Shown piece after piece: positions 15,352 through 23,119 of a stretch of DNA of 64,000 nt (positions are counted from its first letter, which is position 1; the number at the start of each line of letters is the position of its first letter). The position numbers and the translations under genes were made by a program. Origin of the DNA: Haloarchaeobius sp. HME9146. Lineage in GTDB: Archaea; Halobacteriota; Halobacteria; Halobacteriales; Natrialbaceae. The stretch is taken from contig NZ_JAODVR010000001.1 of assembly GCF_025399835.1 (NCBI RefSeq), positions 3,410,001-3,474,000 on the forward strand, given 5' to 3'. The notes beneath the pieces are model-generated. The model ran no database searches and was not told the origin of the DNA. It saw nothing but the letters and a program-made list of their open reading frames with translations.

Positions 15352-16144
15352 GTGGGCAACGCTTGCGGTCGTGGCCATCCTCGCGCTCGCGGCGGTCGGG
15401 ACAGCCACGGCTGTCCAGGTCACGAGCGACGACGTGTCCTCGGAAGCGCAGGTCGATGAGGACTACACCGCGACGGTGACACTCGGGGAGCTGTACCAGA
15501 ACCCCGACTACACGTCGTGGACGCTCCGCGGTGAGACCGAGCTGACCGACGTCACGTGGACGGTGACGACCACGGACACCGACACCGGGAACCAGATCGA
15601 CCGGCAGTCCTTCGACGGACAGTCGTTCAACTACTCGAACATCGACGCCGAGGCGAACGACGCCAACCAGATCACCATCGAGGTGACCGGGACCGTCCCC
15701 GAGGTCGAGAACTTCACCTACGCCGAAGAGGAGACGTTCGTCGTGGCCGCGCTGACCCAGGTCCGCGACGGTGGGACCTCGAACGAGATCGCAACGCGTG
15801 AGGCTCACCACTACACCGAGGACAGCCGGGCCGCGCGCCAGACGATCGCCGATGCCGAGGCTGCCATCGACGAGGCAGCGGCGGCCGGTGGCGACACCTC
15901 GACCGCCGAATCCTCGGTCGAGTCGGCCATCTCGGCGTACGAGGGCGAGAACTTCGAGAACGCACAGACGCTCGCCGAGCGTGCCCAGAGCGAGGCAGAG
16001 AGCGCCGAGCAGTCGGCCGCGTCGGCCCAGCAGCGTAACCAGCTGCTCATGTACGGTGGAGCCGCCGTCCTGGTGCTCCTCCTCGTCGGTGGGGGCATCT
16101 ACTGGTACCGGCAGCAACAGGACGACTACAGCCGCCTGGGCTGA
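15320..16144 (+). CDS. Exported protein with C-terminal membrane anchor, overlapping cetZ1
   Basis: A 274-residue protein whose first 32 bases overlap the end of cetZ1. It has an N-terminal hydrophobic signal (WATLAVVAILALAAVGTATA), an extracellular beta-rich domain (about 40-160, with repeated TVTL and TWTV strands), an Ala/Glu helical or coiled-coil region (about 170-240), and one transmembrane helix near 245-265 ending in a charged cytoplasmic tail WYRQQQDDYSRLG. Overlap implies translational coupling to CetZ1. A role linking CetZ filaments to the envelope is attractive but only inferred. The alternative ATG at 15329 cannot be excluded. Confidence 0.8.
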   Translation: MTRMNSSHSSKWATLAVVAILALAAVGTATAVQVTSDDVSSEAQVDEDYTATVTLGELYQNPDYTSWTLRGETELTDVTWTVTTTDTDTGNQIDRQSFDGQSFNYSNIDAEANDANQITIEVTGTVPEVENFTYAEEETFVVAALTQVRDGGTSNEIATREAHHYTEDSRAARQTIADAEAAIDEAAAAGGDTSTAESSVESAISAYEGENFENAQTLAERAQSEAESAEQSAASAQQRNQLLMYGGAAVLVLLLVGGGIYWYRQQQDDYSRLG

Positions 16145-16150
16145 GTCGTC

Positions 16151-16768
16151 ATGCGACTTCTCGTTCCGTTCGCGCCCGACCAGCCGAAGACTCGTCTCTC
16201 GCCAGTACTCACTCCCGAGGAGCGCGCCGACTTCGCGCGGGTGATGTGCGAGGACGTCCTCGCGGCTGTCCGCGCGGTCGGCCACGAACCGGAGTTGCTG
16301 TCGACGAAACCGCTCGACATCGATGCACCCGTCACCGTCGACGACCGGCCGCTCACCGACGCGGTCAACGCGGTCCTCGCCGCGACCAGTGAACCGGTCG
16401 CGGTCGTGATGGCCGACCTCGCGCTGGCCACGCCCGGGAGCCTCGACCGGCTTCTCACCATGGAAGGCGACGTGGTGCTCGCGCCGGGACGTGGTGGCGG
16501 CACGAACGCGTTCGTCGCCAGACACCCCGAGTTCCGGGTCGACTACCACGGCGCGTCCTACCTCGACCATCGGGAGGCCGCCACGGCGGTCGGTGCCGAC
16601 GTTTCTGTCGTCGACTCGCATCGCCTCGCGACCGATGTGGACGAACCCGCGGACCTCGTCGAGGTGCTGGTCCACGACGACGGCCGCTGTCGGCACTGGC
16701 TCCGCGAGCACGGGTTTCGAATCGAGCGTGGGAACGGCCGGGTGAACGTGACCCGAGTCGACGGCTGA
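16151..16768 (+). CDS. cofC: 2-phospho-L-lactate guanylyltransferase
   Basis: A 205-residue nucleotidyltransferase that activates 2-phospho-L-lactate with GTP to give LPPG, a precursor of coenzyme F420. The N-terminal LLVPFAPDQPKTRLSPVLTPEER is the family's GTP-binding start, with the Lys-Thr-Arg element. VVMADLALATP holds the metal-binding Asp, and VVLAPGRGGGTNAFVAR is the characteristic CofC loop. It lies 6 bp after the CetZ-associated gene and shortly before cofG, so the F420 genes are locally clustered. Confidence 0.92.
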   Translation: MRLLVPFAPDQPKTRLSPVLTPEERADFARVMCEDVLAAVRAVGHEPELLSTKPLDIDAPVTVDDRPLTDAVNAVLAATSEPVAVVMADLALATPGSLDRLLTMEGDVVLAPGRGGGTNAFVARHPEFRVDYHGASYLDHREAATAVGADVSVVDSHRLATDVDEPADLVEVLVHDDGRCRHWLREHGFRIERGNGRVNVTRVDG

Positions 16769-16810
16769 AACCGAGCGAACCCCTTTACGTGGGCCGCTCG
16801 TCCGGTGTAG

Positions 16811-16828
16811 TACACGAGGCCTCGTGTA
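16811..16828. promoter_or_regulatory. Perfect 18-bp palindrome upstream of cofG
   Basis: TACACGAGGCCTCGTGTA is its own reverse complement. It stands 43 bp after the cofC stop and 88 bp before the cofG GTG. It is long enough to be an operator for a dimeric regulator of cofG, though as RNA it would form only a tight hairpin. The segment between it and cofG contains a pyrimidine-rich run but no coding sequence. Confidence 0.45.
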
Positions 16829-16916
16829 GGGATAATCCACCAATCCTCCCTTTTGGCTTTCTCTCCGCGCGGTGCGGTGAGATACGCTTTTCTCGGTCGA
16901 ACACGCACGCCCAGTC

Positions 16917-18059
16917 GTGATACAGGGCGCTGACGAGTACGACATCGACATCACCTTCGACGACGCCGACGTAGCCGAGTTGCTCTCGGTCACGCCCGAC
17001 GACGTCGAGCCCGCCGAGGAACTCACCTTCGCCCGCAACGTCTTCCTGCCGCTGACGACCGCCTGCCGGTACACCTGCACCTACTGCACGTTCTTCGACC
17101 CGCCCGGGCAGGCGACGCTCATGGACGACGAGGACGTGAACGCGACCCTCGACACCGGGGCCGACGCCGGCTGTACCGAGGCGCTGTTCACCTTCGGCGA
17201 CGACCCGGACGACCGCTACGAGGAGGTGCACGCGCAACTGGACGCCTGGGGATACGACTCCATCCACGACTACCTGCGCGCCGTCTGCAAGCACACGCTG
17301 GAGCGAGGCGTGTTACCCCACTCGAACCCCGGCGACCAGACCCGCGAGCAGATGGCGCTCGTCGCACCCTACAACGCCAGCATGGGCGTGATGCTGGAGA
17401 CGACTGCCGACGTGTCGGCGCACGCCGGCCCGCGGGTGAAGTCGCCGGCCCAACGCATCAACACGCTCCGGAACGCGGGCGAGCTGAAGGTCCCGTTCAC
17501 CACGGGTATCCTCGTCGGCATCGGTGAGGACTGGCAGGACCGGGCGGAGAGCTTGCTCGCCATCCGCGACCTGCACGAGCGCTACGGCCACATCCAGGAG
17601 GTCATCGTCCAGAACGTCGTCCCGAACGAGCGCTCGCGGTTCGAGCAACCCGACGTCGAGACGATGCGCCGGGTGGTCGCGATGGCCCGGTACGCCCTGC
17701 CCGAGGAAGTGTCGGTGCAGGTGCCACCGAACCTCTCGCCCACCCGCGAGCTGCTGGACTGCGGCGTCGACGACCTCGGCGGGGTCTCACCCGTGACGGA
17801 CGACTACATCAACCCGGACTACGAGTGGCCGGCACTACGCGAACTGCGCGACATCGCCGACGAGGCCGGTGTCCCATTGCGCGAGCGCCTGCCGGTGTAC
17901 GAGCGCTACCTCCCGGCCGAGCTTCGGTCTCCGGACTTCGACGGCGAGCCTGCGCCCGGCGACGGCTGGCTCTCCGAGCCCATCCGCGAAGCGCTCACCG
18001 GTGACACGCCCGCGGGCCGACGCTACCGACGCGTGTTGCGCGGTGAGACGACGGTCTGA
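16917..18059 (+). CDS. cofG: 7,8-didemethyl-8-hydroxy-5-deazariboflavin synthase, CofG subunit
   Basis: A 380-residue radical SAM enzyme. With CofH it builds the 5-deazaflavin ring of F420 from tyrosine and a ribityl-uracil. The iron-sulfur motif is CRYTCTYC near residues 51-58, giving the standard Cys-x3-Cys-x2-Cys. Other CofG signatures are SNPGDQTREQMALVAPYNASMGVMLE and FTTGILVGIGEDWQDR. Translation starts at GTG 16917. It is on the same strand as cofC, while cofH is nearby but opposite (19423-20829). Confidence 0.95.
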   Translation: MIQGADEYDIDITFDDADVAELLSVTPDDVEPAEELTFARNVFLPLTTACRYTCTYCTFFDPPGQATLMDDEDVNATLDTGADAGCTEALFTFGDDPDDRYEEVHAQLDAWGYDSIHDYLRAVCKHTLERGVLPHSNPGDQTREQMALVAPYNASMGVMLETTADVSAHAGPRVKSPAQRINTLRNAGELKVPFTTGILVGIGEDWQDRAESLLAIRDLHERYGHIQEVIVQNVVPNERSRFEQPDVETMRRVVAMARYALPEEVSVQVPPNLSPTRELLDCGVDDLGGVSPVTDDYINPDYEWPALRELRDIADEAGVPLRERLPVYERYLPAELRSPDFDGEPAPGDGWLSEPIREALTGDTPAGRRYRRVLRGETTV

Positions 18060-18160
18060 CGGCGACGTCGCGCGGTGAGGCGGTGGGCTGGCAGTCTATC
18101 GAGTGGTCAGCCGCACTCCTAGTCGGATTCATGTTTGATGGTCACGTATGTCGAGGTGGG

Positions 18161-18430
18161 ATGGGAGAGAGTATCACGACGAACGTCCCGAGCGAGAAAG
18201 CGATTCTGAGCGCGCTGGACGCCGTCTCGTCGATGCACGTCGCGGAACTGCGACACGCACTCGGTGGCGACCCCGGTCCAGTCGGCTACCAGTGCACACA
18301 CCTCGAACGCGCCGGGTACATCCGGTCGCGGGACGGGGAGATCTACAGCATCACGAGCACCGGCGAACAGCGCTTGCGGGTCCTGCTCCGGGCGCGGGAA
18401 CCGGTGCAGGTGCACGACACCGGGCGCTGA
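18161..18430 (+). CDS. Winged-helix DNA-binding protein
   Basis: An 89-residue small regulator. The region EKAILSALDAVSSMHVAELRHAL followed by GYQCTHLERAGYIRSRDGEIYSITSTGEQRL is a winged helix: two helices, a recognition helix and a wing. No effector domain is attached. The frame is open upstream to 18083, and an ATG at 18131 is also possible; I chose 18161 because it begins just before the first conserved helix. It lies between cofG and a tiny DUF7557-like gene on the same strand; its target is unknown. Confidence 0.75.
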   Translation: MGESITTNVPSEKAILSALDAVSSMHVAELRHALGGDPGPVGYQCTHLERAGYIRSRDGEIYSITSTGEQRLRVLLRAREPVQVHDTGR

Positions 18431-18482
18431 AAATCATCCCGTCGTTTCTTGCGTGCTGACGACGTAGCTGTGCATGGGTATC

Positions 18483-18629
18483 ATGCCACACGATATAACC
18501 ATCTCCGACGACCTGAAGGCACGCCTCGACACGCACCTCGAAGAGGACGAGACCCACGAGGAACTCATCGAGGAACTGCTCAACATCTACGAGAGCACAC
18601 GGTTCGTGCAGGAAGGGTATTCGGAGTAA
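18483..18629 (+). CDS. Small antitoxin-like protein (DUF7557-like)
   Basis: A 48-residue acidic protein with the pattern PHDITISDDLKARLDTHLEE followed by ETHEELIEELLNIYESTRF. It looks like the N-terminal ribbon-helix-helix dimer of VapB-type antitoxins, and from memory fits haloarchaeal DUF7557. Strand (ITIS) plus two helices support this. No toxin gene (PIN domain) follows it; the next gene is convergent. An ATG at 18474 would add three residues. Confidence 0.65.
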   Translation: MPHDITISDDLKARLDTHLEEDETHEELIEELLNIYESTRFVQEGYSE

Positions 18630-18645
18630 GCGCGGTCACCCGGGT

Positions 18646-19041
18646 TCAGGCGCTCGGCGGCTCCTGTTCGACGAACTCGAACAGCGTGTCGTAGTCGTCG
18701 GGGAGCTGGCCGCGAACCTGGTCGAGTTCGCCCGGTGCGACGGTCTCGGCGACCAGGGCGACTATCTGCTGGGCGTGGTATATCGCGTCCGGCCGGTCGG
18801 TGTGACTCCGCCGGGCCACGCGGTCGGCGAACTCGTCGAAGTCGAAGCGCTGGCCCGACTCCGCGGTCGTGAGGAACCGGTCGATCTCCATCGGGAGCGA
18901 CGCCGCGAGGTCCTTGGCCTCGCCGGCTTGCAGTCGCTCGCCGAGCGTGCTGAGGGTCGCGCGGGTCGCCCGGAGCGCTTCCCCTTCGTCCGGGAGACTG
19001 AGACGATGCTGGACCTGACCGACGAACTCGCTGAACTTCAT
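18646..19041 (-). CDS. DUF2267 family protein
   Basis: A 131-residue helical protein with the DUF2267 pattern: KFSEFVGQVQHRLSLPDEGEALRATRATLSTLGERL and a second half repeating that arrangement (FDEFADRVARRSHTDR ... AIYHAQQIVALVAETVAPGEL). The family's biochemical role is unknown. The ATG at 19039-19041 follows a good purine-rich site (GAGGTGAG); an in-frame GTG six bases earlier is less likely. It is the last of three minus-strand genes beginning with cofH. Confidence 0.85.
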   Translation of the reverse strand: MKFSEFVGQVQHRLSLPDEGEALRATRATLSTLGERLQAGEAKDLAASLPMEIDRFLTTAESGQRFDFDEFADRVARRSHTDRPDAIYHAQQIVALVAETVAPGELDQVRGQLPDDYDTLFEFVEQEPPSA

Positions 19042-19104
19042 ACTCACCTCGAGATTACCGGGCTGGGCGTAAGAGACGAGCCTTGATTTCGCCCGCGAGA
19101 CGCC

Positions 19105-19392
19105 TCAGCTGTCGGAGACTGGCCTGACGACCCAGTGATTCTCGTCCTGTTTCGCGAGCACCGACGGCTCGCGCATCCGCACGACGTAGCCCGTCGGGTT
19201 CTGCTGGACCTCGTGGGCGGCGCGGACGCTCCCGAGGTCGCCGAGCAACTGCGCCGACGGCGGTTTCTGGGCCGCGGCGCAGTCGTAGATGGTGAGCAGG
19301 CCGCGCCCACCCTCGCGCTCGTAGACGACGATGTGGGCGTGCTGTGGCAGTCGCCACTGGTCGGCGGCGTCGGCCGGCGCGAGCGTGTTCAT
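19105..19392 (-). CDS. Hypothetical protein downstream of cofH
   Basis: A 95-residue soluble protein without a recognised domain. It has several short strands (AHIVVYEREGGRGLLTIYDCAA and TGYVVRMREPSVLAKQDENHWVVRPV) that could form a small beta barrel. It starts 30 bp after the cofH stop on the same strand, so it is probably co-transcribed with cofH. The ATG at 19390-19392 is preferred to an upstream in-frame start because the sequence before it is unstructured. No function is claimed. Confidence 0.62.
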   Translation of the reverse strand: MNTLAPADAADQWRLPQHAHIVVYEREGGRGLLTIYDCAAAQKPPSAQLLGDLGSVRAAHEVQQNPTGYVVRMREPSVLAKQDENHWVVRPVSDS

Positions 19393-19422
19393 GCCCGGTG
19401 GTACGGCGACCCGCGGCAAAAG

Positions 19423-20829
19423 TCAGTCGTCTGCGCTCGCCACGTCCCCGGCGGTCTCGGGTACCTCGCCGGGGTCGAGCAGCGGCGTCCCGTCCGCCTT
19501 CGGGCCGAGTTCGGGACCGAACGGGCCGTCGCCCTCGATGGTGCGCCGATGCTCGTAGTCGGTCGAGCGCTCGACCGGGACGCGCCCGATGGCCCGGATC
19601 ATCTCGACGTACTGGTCGAACGTCCGGAACTCGCCGTACCGGCCGCCGGCGCGCTTGGTTATCTCCTCGGAGAGGATGGTGCCCATGAAGTCGTCGGCAC
19701 CGCAGTTGAGCATCTTCATGCCGTGTTCGTCGCCGTACTTCACCCACGAGGACTGGACGTGCTCGATGTTGTCGAGGAAGAGCCGCCCGACCGCGATCAT
19801 GAGTTCGTCCTCGGCCCGGCTCGCGCCCTCGGTGACCACGCCGTGTTCGAACAGCGGCGTGTTCTCGTGGACGAACGAGAGCGGGACGAACTCCGTGATG
19901 GCCCCGTCGACGCGCTCTTGCAGGTCACGGAGCTCCTTCAGGTGCATGACGCGGTGGGCCGCGTTGTCGACGTGCCCGTACATGATGGTCGCGGTGAGGC
20001 CGAGGCCGACGTTGGCAGCGGCCTCCATCGCCTCGAGCCAGTCGTCGGTGCCGATCTTGCCCGGACAGATGACCTCGCGCACCTCGTCGACGAGTATCTC
20101 GGCGGCGGTGCCCGGAACAGAGTCCAGCCCGGCATCCTTGAGTTTCTGATACACGTCCTCGTAGCTCCAGTCGGTGCCGCGCTTCGCGTGGTACGCCTCC
20201 TCCGGCGTCATCGAGTGCAGGTGCACGTCGTCGACCGACATGGCCTGCATCTGCTCGACGTAGGTCCCGGGGTCGGTCACGTAGCGCTCGGGCGGCTTGT
20301 AGTTCGTCTCCTTCCAGTCGGACTGTCGCAGGATTTCGTGGTGCTCGTCGTCGAGTGCGAACCCCGGATGGAGACCCGAGACGGAGGTTATCTCGTAGAC
20401 ACCGCGTTCGACCGCGTCCGCGACGACACGCCGGGATTCCTCGGGGGTCTTCGTGAACCCGTCGTGCTCCCCGTCGTAGTCCTCCTCGAAGGTGTGCGCC
20501 GTGTTCTTGAAGTTACAGAAGAGGCAGCCCGTGTTACACGCCGTGGTGACGTTGTTGTTCAGGTTCGCGACGAAGGTGACCTCGTCACCGACCACGTCCT
20601 GGCGGCGCTCGTCGGCCGCCTGCAGCACCTTCTCCTTGCGGACCCGGTCGAACCCGTCGACGTCGGTCCCGGTCGTGATGAGTTCGATACCGTCTGCGAC
20701 CGTGAGCCGCTCGCCGTCACGGGCCTTCGCGAGCGCGTTCTCGAACGACTGGTCGGTCTCGGGAACGTGTGCGAAGTCGAACCCGTCCGACGGCAGGTCG
20801 GCCGCAGCGGTGTCGAACGTATCGGTCAT
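19423..20829 (-). CDS. cofH: 5-amino-6-(D-ribitylamino)uracil--L-tyrosine 4-hydroxyphenyl transferase
   Basis: A 468-residue radical SAM enzyme of F420 biosynthesis. It joins tyrosine-derived 4-hydroxybenzyl to 5-amino-6-ribitylamino-uracil, giving the intermediate that CofG cyclises. The cluster motif is CNTGCLFC near residue 100. Further markers are ITSVSGLHPGF, VHLHSMTPEEAYHAKR, LDSVPGTAAEILVDEVREVICPGK and GLGLTATIMYGHV. Length is slightly over family average because of an acidic tail (ADGTPLLDPGEVPETAGDVASADD). It is convergent with cofG and separated from it by four small genes. Confidence 0.95.
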   Translation of the reverse strand: MTDTFDTAAADLPSDGFDFAHVPETDQSFENALAKARDGERLTVADGIELITTGTDVDGFDRVRKEKVLQAADERRQDVVGDEVTFVANLNNNVTTACNTGCLFCNFKNTAHTFEEDYDGEHDGFTKTPEESRRVVADAVERGVYEITSVSGLHPGFALDDEHHEILRQSDWKETNYKPPERYVTDPGTYVEQMQAMSVDDVHLHSMTPEEAYHAKRGTDWSYEDVYQKLKDAGLDSVPGTAAEILVDEVREVICPGKIGTDDWLEAMEAAANVGLGLTATIMYGHVDNAAHRVMHLKELRDLQERVDGAITEFVPLSFVHENTPLFEHGVVTEGASRAEDELMIAVGRLFLDNIEHVQSSWVKYGDEHGMKMLNCGADDFMGTILSEEITKRAGGRYGEFRTFDQYVEMIRAIGRVPVERSTDYEHRRTIEGDGPFGPELGPKADGTPLLDPGEVPETAGDVASADD

Positions 20830-20912
20830 TATCCTTAACCGTCCCGTTCAAAGCGTAAAAACGTCGCGGGAGCGACGGCATCTCGCCGGTATCACTATCG
20901 ACTCGACGAGTC

Positions 20913-21551
20913 TCAGAGGTCCAGTCCGGTATCCTGGATCAGCGACTTGACACCGCGCCGGAGCCGCTGGGACGCAGCCGAATCACTGATTCCCATCTGG
21001 TCACCCAGTTCACCGAGTGTGGTGTCCCGGGGCACGTCCCAGTACCCTTCCTCGAACGCCAGGGCGATCATCTCGCGTTGCTCCTTCGTGAGCAGTGGGT
21101 CCCCCGTCGACGGCGCGGGGTTGAAGATTCGCCGAAGTTCGATCTGGACGCCATGCGCCAGGCAGTCCTCCCGGAACTTCGTGAGGTTCTTGCGCTCGGC
21201 GAACAGCAGTCGGAACGTCCACTCGTCGGCGTTTCCGACCGCCCGCAACACGTCGCCCTCGTTCTTCATGAGCGGCTGGATCACCCCGTTGACGTCCGAG
21301 CTCCAGACGATCTCGAACAGGCACCGGTCGTCGGTCTCGGTGAGGGACCGAACCGATTTGGTCAGGGCGTCGTCTGCGAGTGCCCGCTGGAGCCTCGCCT
21401 CGTCCGCCCCCGACATCCAGAACAACGGCATGATGCCCGTCTCTATCGGGACCAGCCGTTCGAGTTCGACCTCGATGTCGGGGAACGCGTCGAACAGCCG
21501 ACCGAGGGCGAACTGGGTTGCAGGAATCGAGATGTCGGCGATAACTGTCAT
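20913..21551 (-). CDS. Bacterio-opsin activator (HTH_10) family transcriptional regulator
   Basis: A 212-residue regulator with the haloarchaeal bat-type architecture. An N-terminal sensory domain (about 1-150) starts TVIADISIPATQFALGRLF. The C-terminal HTH_10 domain reads LTKEQREMIALAFEEGYWDVPRDTTLGELGDQMGISDSAASQRLRRG, the signature of this group. The start is the ATG at 21549-21551. It sits alone between cofH and the divergent purC; its targets are unknown. Confidence 0.9.
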   Translation of the reverse strand: MTVIADISIPATQFALGRLFDAFPDIEVELERLVPIETGIMPLFWMSGADEARLQRALADDALTKSVRSLTETDDRCLFEIVWSSDVNGVIQPLMKNEGDVLRAVGNADEWTFRLLFAERKNLTKFREDCLAHGVQIELRRIFNPAPSTGDPLLTKEQREMIALAFEEGYWDVPRDTTLGELGDQMGISDSAASQRLRRGVKSLIQDTGLDL

Positions 21552-21774
21552 GGTTCCCTCGTGTTGCGCGGAATCACCGGCCACAGGCCGTGCCACGCGC
21601 TATACGTACCGATACGTCCCCGGACGAGATATAGGTAATCGTCACGATATGTATTCGCCCCGACTACTTTGCGGGGCCACCGACCGGGGCCGCCTCACGA
21701 GCACGGAATGAAACCTTCTTGGTGGCGCACTCCGCGCTTTCGCACATGAGCACTCGCGTGCGGGGGTGTCCCCC

Positions 21775-22794
21775 GTGACGTCCGTCAAGGAGTTCCGCAT
21801 CGAGGAACCGGCGTCGGCCGACGAACTCGGCCTCGGCGCGTTCGTCTTCACCGACGACTACTCCGTGTTCGACTGGGGCAAGATGCCCGACCAGATTCCC
21901 AGCAAGGGTGCGTCGCTCTGTTCGATGGGCGCGTTCAACTTCGAGCTGCTGGAGGACGAGGGCGTCCCCACCCACTATCGCGGCGTCGTCGAGGACGGCG
22001 AGGTCGTTCCCCTGCGAGAGGCCTCGCGCCCGCCGTGGGAGATGGCCATCGACCTCACGCAGGTCCCCGACCTCCCCCACGAGGGTCGGGACTACGACTA
22101 CGACGCGTTCCACGCCGAGGCCGGCGAGAACTACCTCGTCCCTCTCGAGATCGTCTTCCGGAACCGCGTCCCCGTCGGCTCCAGTCTCCGGAGTCGCACC
22201 GACCCGGCCGACCACGGCCTCGACTTCGACTCGTGGCCCGACGAGGCCGTCGACCTCGACGAGCCCATCGTCGAGTTCTCCACGAAGTACGAGGAGTCCG
22301 ACCGCTATCTGAGTCGGGAAGAGGCCGACGACATCGCGGGCATCGCCCACATCGACGACCTCGAAGCTGTCGCGCGCGAGGTGAACCGTATCGTCACCGA
22401 GCAGGCTGCCGCGGGCGGGCTGACCCACGAGGACGGCAAGATAGAGTGCCTCTACTTCGACGGCGAGATTCGCGTCGCCGACGTGGTCGGCACCTTCGAC
22501 GAGAACCGCTTCAGCTACGAGGGCACCCAGATATCCAAGGAGGTCATCCGGCAGTACCACAAGCGAACCCAGCCCGAATGGGTCGAGGCTGTGGGTGCAG
22601 CGAAGGAGCAGGCCAAGGCCGAGAACATCGCGGACTGGCGGGAACTGTGTGAGGTCCAGCCTGACCACCTCGACGAGGACGTGCTGCAGGTCGCCAGCGA
22701 CATGTACACCGCCGGGGCGAACGCCTACACTGGGCTGGAACTGTTCGACGCGCCGCCCATCGACTCGGCCATCGGGGCCGTTCGGCGGCTCTGA
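21775..22794 (+). CDS. purC: Phosphoribosylaminoimidazole-succinocarboxamide synthase
   Basis: A 339-residue ATP-dependent ligase, joining CAIR with aspartate to give SAICAR in purine synthesis. Motifs include SVFDWGKMPDQIPSKGASLCSMGAFNFELL, YLVPLEIVFRNRVPVGSSL and IVEFSTKYEESDRYLS. The C-terminal part with YEGTQISKEVIRQYHKRTQPEW is longer than in bacterial enzymes but normal for haloarchaea. The start is GTG 21775; GTG 21766 in the same frame is possible. It belongs to a set of purine genes in this window (purU, purS, purQ) but is not adjacent to them. Confidence 0.93.
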   Translation: MTSVKEFRIEEPASADELGLGAFVFTDDYSVFDWGKMPDQIPSKGASLCSMGAFNFELLEDEGVPTHYRGVVEDGEVVPLREASRPPWEMAIDLTQVPDLPHEGRDYDYDAFHAEAGENYLVPLEIVFRNRVPVGSSLRSRTDPADHGLDFDSWPDEAVDLDEPIVEFSTKYEESDRYLSREEADDIAGIAHIDDLEAVAREVNRIVTEQAAAGGLTHEDGKIECLYFDGEIRVADVVGTFDENRFSYEGTQISKEVIRQYHKRTQPEWVEAVGAAKEQAKAENIADWRELCEVQPDHLDEDVLQVASDMYTAGANAYTGLELFDAPPIDSAIGAVRRL

Positions 22795-22827
22795 GACGGC
22801 TGGTTCTGGGTCTCTCGAGTCCGTTTT

Positions 22828-22965
22828 TCAGGCGCTGGCCAGCCCGATGATGAGCGCGAGCACGACCAAGCCGACGAACAGGACGACGAGCGCGACGAAC
22901 AGCAGGCGGACGACTCGCGGGAACACGTCGAGGTCCATCGCCATGGGGAGGCTGTTCGAGTCCAC
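22828..22965 (-). CDS. Single-helix membrane microprotein, candidate
   Basis: A 45-residue ORF (38 residues if the ATG at 22942-22944 is used) whose second half is one continuous hydrophobic helix, VVRLLFVALVVLFVGLVVLALIIGL, with no charge after Arg. GTG 22963-22965 is preceded by GGGGAG four bases upstream, a fair ribosome site. It fills the otherwise empty gap between purC and the histidine kinase, and ends at the T-run after purC. Codon use is ordinary. No family is recognised. Confidence 0.45.
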   Translation of the reverse strand: MDSNSLPMAMDLDVFPRVVRLLFVALVVLFVGLVVLALIIGLASA

Positions 22966-23119
22966 CTCTCCCCTCTGTACTGATAGGTGAAAAACCACCG
23001 CATCGGCGATATCTCCCTCCCACGCCGGGTTCGTCCACAGGCGCGACGGCTGCCGGTTGTCACTCGAACGAGACCAACCGCGTTACTTACACGCGCTGGT
23101 GTCGTACTTCCCACCTGAG

